Shown here: positions 60,577 to 64,000 of the stretch, piece by piece | How the letters are laid out: each line of letters begins with the position of its first letter | How positions within the stretch are numbered: the stretch's first letter is position 1 | Source: Clostridium_AD sp036569345 | GTDB taxonomy: Bacteria > Bacillota > Clostridia > Clostridiales > Clostridiaceae | DNA: 64,000 bases | Direction of reading: 5' to 3' | Assembly (NCBI RefSeq): GCF_036569345.1 | Contig: NZ_DATCQT010000090.1 | Coordinates: forward strand, 6,417 to 70,416 | Notes under the pieces: model-generated | The model's database searches: none | What the model saw: only the letters and a program-made list of their open reading frames with translations | What the model was told of the DNA's origin: nothing | Position numbers and translations under genes: made by a program

Positions 60577-60837
60577 CTATTTTACGGCTCTGCTTTCATT
60601 AATTACATTGCCTATCTTATTAATTGTTCCCTCTGTATGTGCAACTTTATAAGTAATATTATCAATCTCTGCTTTATGCGTAGCATTACTATGTTCAATA
60701 GCATTTACAACAGAAAATATTTCATCCTGCCTTATTTCCATATTTTTTTGTCTTTCGTCCATGCCCTTTTGACTTTCTTCTATAATATCTAATTTCTTCA
60801 TCAACATTTCGAACATTTTCTTTGTTTCATTATCCAT
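60577..60837 (-). CDS. Small coiled-coil protein (86 aa), paralogue of the gene at 35.9 kb
   Basis: An 86-residue helical protein, nearly identical to the 79-residue one at 35881-36120 but with the seven residues IEESQKG inserted after LDI and a few changes. The same C-terminus (GTINKIGNVINESRAVK) is kept. Like its twin it stands directly beside a repeat copy. No function known; both are probably translated (similar 5' regions with GGTGGTGATTTAGA upstream). Confidence 0.6.
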   Translation of the reverse strand: MDNETKKMFEMLMKKLDIIEESQKGMDERQKNMEIRQDEIFSVVNAIEHSNATHKAEIDNITYKVAHTEGTINKIGNVINESRAVK

Positions 60838-61046
60838 TCTAAATCACCACCACTATTTTAATTTTCAAGTGAATTAATTATAACATCTTCAAACTTCTTT
60901 ATCAACCTATAATAATTTACATCTTGCCAATATAACTTAAAGATTCATTTGTCTTTCTTATACTTTATTCTACTGTAATATCATAACTTTATGATTTATA
61001 GATATCACATTAATTTTTCATTTACACTACTTATAACCATTAAAAC

Positions 61047-61126
61047 AATGTCATGAAACCCGCCCTTCACGCCCCAAAAACCATAAAATATATACATTAA
61101 TATTTTGTGGTTTCCTCCTTGCTACC
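61047..61126. repeat. 190-bp structured repeat, left-half piece R6
   Basis: AATGTCATGAAACCCGCCCT, TCACGCCCCAAAAACCATAAAATAT and a hairpin whose right arm is ATATTTTGTGGTTT, then CCTTGCTACCG. Only the left part is recognisable. The 60838-61588 stretch otherwise contains AT-rich sequence (with a run of TA at about 61208-61225) and no gene I can support. Confidence 0.5.
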
Positions 61127-61588
61127 GTTCCATTACAATCTTTTTCAATTTATTACCACCTCTTGTAATTCACACAAACCCTTAAGATATCTACATTGAA
61201 ACATAAATATATATATATATTACAAAAATACAAAAATACTTTATTAATATAAGTACAAAAATGTCTTTATAAATGAATTTCAAACTTTTAAAACTCTACT
61301 AGAGTGAATACCCCCCACGATAAATTTGTAATTCAATAAGTGAATTACTGATAAAGCCTTATAAATCAATGAATTAAGCTAATTACATATCTCATATTTA
61401 TTTACAAGATTACTATTATTAGAAATTTGACCTAATAATTTAATAATTTTGCTGCAAATCTCCAGCACAAGGTCATATATGTTTACTGGAAGTGTAATAC
61501 AAACACAATTTTTATTATTTTTCAGGGATTTATTCTAGAGATAATGCTTAGTGATCTAAGCCGAACAAAAGTAATTAGGGGGTTTTTT

Positions 61589-62413
61589 ATGGGAATCAAA
61601 ATTACGCAAAGATGTATTAGTGAAATACACGACCATTTAAAAGAATATGTAATGGAACATAGCAGCAAAAATAAGAATAGGAAATTTACTTGTTTTAATA
61701 AAAGTGCACATAATAATAAGGATGAAGATCCAAGTGCAGCAATTGTGCCTGGGAGCAGCGGAAGGTATTGGAACTGCTTTAGTTGTGGAGCTAAAGGTGA
61801 TATTTTAAGTGCAGTCCAGTATAAAGAAGGAATAGAGGGATTCCACAATGGAATGAAATTTTTAAGTGCAAAATATAATATCGAAATTGAAACAGAAGAC
61901 CCTGAAACTTCTACAAAAGGTGACTTTCAGCCGAAACAAAATCTTAATTATCAAAAGGAAACAACAGCTAATTATTATTATGAGGATGAACTTGGAAATA
62001 TATTATATAAGATCTGTAGACGAGAGTGGTTGGATAATGGCAAAAGAAAGAAGGATTTCATGGCTTATACTAAAGATAATAGTGATTATAGCTTGGGAAT
62101 AAAGGGTACAAGACATGTTATTTATAAACTACGGTCGGTTTTAGAGGGCATTAAAAATGCTAAGACTATTTTCTTTGTAGAAGAAGAGAAATACGCAGAC
62201 GAGATTTTCAAGTTAGGACAATTCGGAACTACCACTGCTTTTGGAGCTAGGGGTTTCTCCGCTTATAGTGCAGATTATATTGCTTCACTAACCGATTCTA
62301 ATATAGTAATTCTGCCTGATAATGATGAAAGTGGTAAGGCTGCCGCCAAGTTTTTTTGTCTCTCTTTTCATCAAAAATTTCTCAACTCTCCAACCCTACT
62401 TCTTTTCCTTTAA
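61589..62413 (+). pseudogene. Truncated primase-type protein (CHC2 zinc finger plus TOPRIM), cut by repeat R7
   Basis: A DnaG-like CHC2 zinc finger is formed by C35, H41, C63 and C66 (FTCFNKSAH...YWNCFSCGAKGDI), followed by a TOPRIM-like region (TIFFVEEEKYADEIFKLGQF, IVILPDNDESGKAAAKFF). This is the N-terminal half of primase/helicase proteins of phages and integrative elements, usually much longer. After AAAKFF the frame enters structured repeat R7 and stops; the tail CLSFHQKFLNSPTLLLFL is repeat sequence. The ATG at 61589 has AGGGGG upstream. It is a remnant of a mobile element. Confidence 0.7.
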
Positions 62414-62443
62414 TCCGCATCAGATGTCCCATCTTCACCTTGC
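62343..62443. repeat. 190-bp structured repeat, right-half piece R7 joined to the primase fragment
   Basis: CCGCCAAGTTTTTTTGTCTC, AAAAATTTCTCAACTCTCCAAC and TTTAATCCGCATCAGATGTC, CCATCTTCACCTTGC. The left half (central hairpin and GTGAAACC) is missing; primase sequence joins exactly within GCCAAGTTTTTT, a stretch both sequences share, which suggests the breakpoint. Confidence 0.75.
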
Positions 62444-62673
62444 TACTTTAAAAACCCTTTATGCTCAATAAATCCATCTTCTAACATTAGTTCCTCTGCC
62501 AAATACTTAGCACCTCTGCAATGCAAGTCACTTACACCCTCACTAATTAACTCATATATTTGTGAAGTATAAAAATAATTCATACTCTCCTCTAAATCTT
62601 TGCCTGTTCGAATGGAAAATTCAAGTATTATTTTCTTATATAAAGATTGTAATAAGATTTTGTTTGCCTCCAT
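62443..62673 (-). CDS. Third small protein of a DUF3990 operon (76 aa)
   Basis: A 76-residue helical protein (MEANKILLQSLYKKIILEFS..., then MNYFYTSQIYELISEGVSDL, HCRGAKYLAEELMLEDG). It begins two bases after the ADP-ribosyltransferase-like gene's stop, so it is the last gene of a three-gene transcript. I recall proteins with YFYxSxxYxLIxxGVxDxHCxxxKYLAEEL at this position beside DUF3990 genes. Its stop is inside repeat R7. It could be an antitoxin or modulator; not known. Confidence 0.6.
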   Translation of the reverse strand: MEANKILLQSLYKKIILEFSIRTGKDLEESMNYFYTSQIYELISEGVSDLHCRGAKYLAEELMLEDGFIEHKGFLK

Positions 62674-62675
62674 CT

Positions 62676-63155
62676 TTACACTTCCTTACTGTCTTCATAT
62701 TTTAAATATTTATCAATGACTTCTTGATTAACTATACACATTTGATGATTGGGTTTGCAGTATTTCAATCTTTTAAGAGCCTCTTCTTTATTAATTAAGT
62801 TATCCTGATATAACTCAATTGTATTATAAACTTTATCATCAGCTATGCCACCTACAATTACATCATATTTTAAATAATCTTTACTACCATTTCTAGAATC
62901 TAAAATAAAATCTAACCATTCCATATCATAACTCAAAAATTCTTTAACCTTATATCTATTATTTATATCTTCTAAACGCAGGCTATAGCTATTCAAATAT
63001 GCTTTATGCCCTCTTCTTTTAAATCTATTTGTCCAGTTAATGGCTTGTTCTTGGATTACTGTTACATAAAATCCTTTTCCAAAGTCCAAATCCTCCCTTG
63101 AAAAACTTATATGAGGTTTATCTATGTGGCAATAAGATCCATGATATAATATCAT
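62676..63155 (-). CDS. DUF3990-type ADP-ribosyltransferase-like protein (159 aa)
   Basis: A 159-residue protein: MILYHGSYCHIDKPHISFSR, EDLDFGKGFYVTVIQEQAIN, WTNRFKRR. The YHGS...SR-x-DFGKGFY(V/L)T...QA..W pattern is that of DUF3990, which belongs to the ART (NAD-dependent ADP-ribosyltransferase) fold; candidate catalytic residues lie in YHGS, the FGKGFY region and later EL(Y) (NTIELYQ). Toxins of this fold modify nucleic acid or protein. It starts inside the stop of the DUF3791-type gene (ATGA-like overlap of four bases), so the trio is coupled. Toxin role is inference. Confidence 0.65.
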   Translation of the reverse strand: MILYHGSYCHIDKPHISFSREDLDFGKGFYVTVIQEQAINWTNRFKRRGHKAYLNSYSLRLEDINNRYKVKEFLSYDMEWLDFILDSRNGSKDYLKYDVIVGGIADDKVYNTIELYQDNLINKEEALKRLKYCKPNHQMCIVNQEVIDKYLKYEDSKEV

Positions 63156-63379
63156 ATTAAAACGCCCTTTTCTTTTAGCACTTCTATCAAATCTTCTACG
63201 ATATAATGTTTACTTTGAGAATGTAATGCTTCATAGCAAGGTATAATATAATGATCTAAAACATCTGTATCAAACTTAAGTAATTTATAAGTTTTTTTTG
63301 CACCTATATTTAATTTTTCTGCTAGACTTTCTACGCAAAAAATTGTAAATTCTAATACTTTCTCATTCACTCTAATCAC
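63152..63379 (-). CDS. DUF3791-type small protein (75 aa)
   Basis: A 75-residue helical protein: EFTIFCVESLAEKLNIGAKK, TYKLLKFDTDVLDHYIIPCY, EALHSQSKHYIVEDLIEVLK. This matches the DUF3791 pattern (FC(V/I)E.LA...Y..L...L..Y(I/V)...E.LH.Q...YIV.D). DUF3791 genes stand beside DUF3990 genes and are thought to be their partner. It is the first gene of the trio and overlaps the next by four bases. Confidence 0.65.
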   Translation of the reverse strand: MIRVNEKVLEFTIFCVESLAEKLNIGAKKTYKLLKFDTDVLDHYIIPCYEALHSQSKHYIVEDLIEVLKEKGVLI

Positions 63380-63522
63380 CTCTAAAATTCTTCAATATTT
63401 CTTACATTATAATTAATTATTATTTTATAAAATTCTTTAATTAATTCTCATTACTTACTATTATTATACCTCAATTGCTTTGTGCTATGTAAATATTTTT
63501 TGAAATTTTCTATTTACTTAAA

Positions 63523-63724
63523 CACTATAATGAATATTCTATAAACGACGTGAAACCTAAACTTCACGACAAAAAAACTACTGAAATTATATTTCTATAA
63601 ATTTCAGTAGCTCTCATCACTGGCTATCGCCAAGTTTTTTGTTTCTCTTTTACCAAATTTCTCAATTCTCCAACCCAACTTCTCATCTGCTTAATCCGCA
63701 TCAGATGTCCCATCTTCGCCTTGC
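63523..63724. repeat. 190-bp structured repeat, full copy R8
   Basis: The best-preserved copy: CACTATAATGAATATTCTAT, AACGACGTGAAACCTAAACT, TCACGACAAAAAAACTACTG, AAATTATATTTCTATAAATT, TCAGTAG, CACTGGCTATCGCCAAGTTTTTTG, CTCAATTCTCCAACCC and CTTCTCATCTGCTTAATCCG, CATCAGATGTCCCATCTTCG, CCTTGC. The right end overlaps the last codons of the Rpn-type gene on the minus strand. On the minus strand the central hairpin is followed by seven Ts, so it would terminate a transcript entering from the right. Confidence 0.85.
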
Positions 63725-64000
63725 TTTCGCATATCCCTTCGCATTTACCCTTTTGGTAAATCCTTGCTCTTCCTCCGAGGTCGTTACAAAAATTGGAAGC
63801 GGAGCTGACAACTTTTGTTTGCTAATATCTTCTCTAAAAAAGGATAACCATCTTTGTAACTTATCTTCTTTTAAGTTCTTATTTCTTAACTTTCTAAATT
63901 TCTCCATCTCTATGAAGTGAATCTCTACTACGTCTGTTAACATGTAATCTTTGACCCCATCTTCCCATAGATGAAAGGTTGTATGGAATTTATCAGGTAT
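63701..64000 (-). CDS. Rpn/PD-(D/E)XK transposase-type protein, N-terminus outside the window
   Basis: A frame open to the right edge, reading (N to C) IPDKFHTTFHLWEDGVKDYM, LTDVVEIHFIEMEKFRKLRN, KNLKEDKLQRWLSFFREDIS, with an unrelated tail ending ARRRWDI. FH..FHLWE...LTD..EIHF(I/L)E..K...L...EDKL.RWL.FF is the C-terminal half of the Rpn-family recombination-promoting nuclease/putative transposase proteins of clostridia. The last about ten codons are inside repeat R8, so the gene's 3' end and the repeat are joined. The C-terminus is probably abnormal. Confidence 0.65.
   Translation of the reverse strand: MPDKFHTTFHLWEDGVKDYMLTDVVEIHFIEMEKFRKLRNKNLKEDKLQRWLSFFREDISKQKLSAPLPIFVTTSEEEQGFTKRVNAKGYAKARRRWDI

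Noticed and set aside
61522..61848. Minus-strand 108-codon frame opposite the primase fragment
   Set aside because: It is the complement of the zinc-finger region, whose cysteines and histidine are in place on the plus strand.

Overview
The window reads as chromosomal DNA of a low-GC, Gram-positive, anaerobic, clostridium-like bacterium. Codons are AT-rich, ribosome binding sites are strong (GGAGG or GGGGG), and terminators are simple hairpins followed by T runs. The clostridial signs are a class II cyclic-di-GMP riboswitch, a sigma gene of the UviA/BotR size class and SLAP-like proteins. A secreted DUF3494-type ice-binding protein suggests a cold-adapted species; this is inference, since no rRNA is present.

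Layout. Bases 1-14760 are mostly housekeeping and signalling genes: two HTH/TPR regulators, a large PAS histidine kinase, a viroplasmin-RNase H protein, an FtsH-type protease with an overlapping leader ORF, a rhomboid protease, an HD-GYP protein, a Fur-family regulator, a PepD peptidase, an MntP-like pump and a CorA channel. Bases 14760-29800 are a cell-surface locus. Six secreted paralogues share one roughly 90-residue N-terminal domain attached to different C-terminal modules: nothing, Ig-like repeats, leucine-rich repeats, a glucosaminidase, a Big_2-like plus a second shared domain, and an ice-binding domain. Three of the six and a nearby SLAP-type operon are preceded by close copies of one ECF-like promoter (TGCAAC, 16-17 bp, CGTTAT or CGTAAT); a fourth paralogue has a TGAAAC variant. 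An amidase-like protein with fibronectin III repeats closes the region.

Bases 29850-40000 hold a REP-associated transposase flanked by REP-like repeats, a c-di-GMP-II riboswitch with its terminator, a LolCD/MacB-type ABC exporter, an acyltransferase, a transglutaminase-like exoprotein and an SOS-type cassette. In that cassette a LexA box lies inside a perfect promoter ahead of a Com-like zinc-ribbon gene, two tandem attenuator-like leaders and two sigma-like genes. Bases 40000-45000 carry a 1327-residue protein (three repeats, Sel1 repeats, glycine-zipper tail) and a YdcF-like protein. Bases 45000-53300 are one sugar operon: SorD- and SorE-type dehydrogenases, an RpiR regulator, a ribose-type ABC importer and an ADP-PFK/GK-type kinase. 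I read it as L-sorbose (or a related sugar) uptake and conversion to fructose-6-phosphate without a PTS.

Bases 53300-64000 are a decaying, recombining region. At least eight copies or pieces of one roughly 190-bp structured repeat sit among gene fragments (comM, RAYT, galU, a PD-(D/E)XK gene, a primase truncated exactly inside a repeat). Intact genes here are a RAYT-comM-dprA operon, a two-gene operon ending in a HEPN-motif protein, and a DUF3791/DUF3990-type toxin-antitoxin-like trio. Both ends of the window cut through genes. I found no tRNA, rRNA or CRISPR array.
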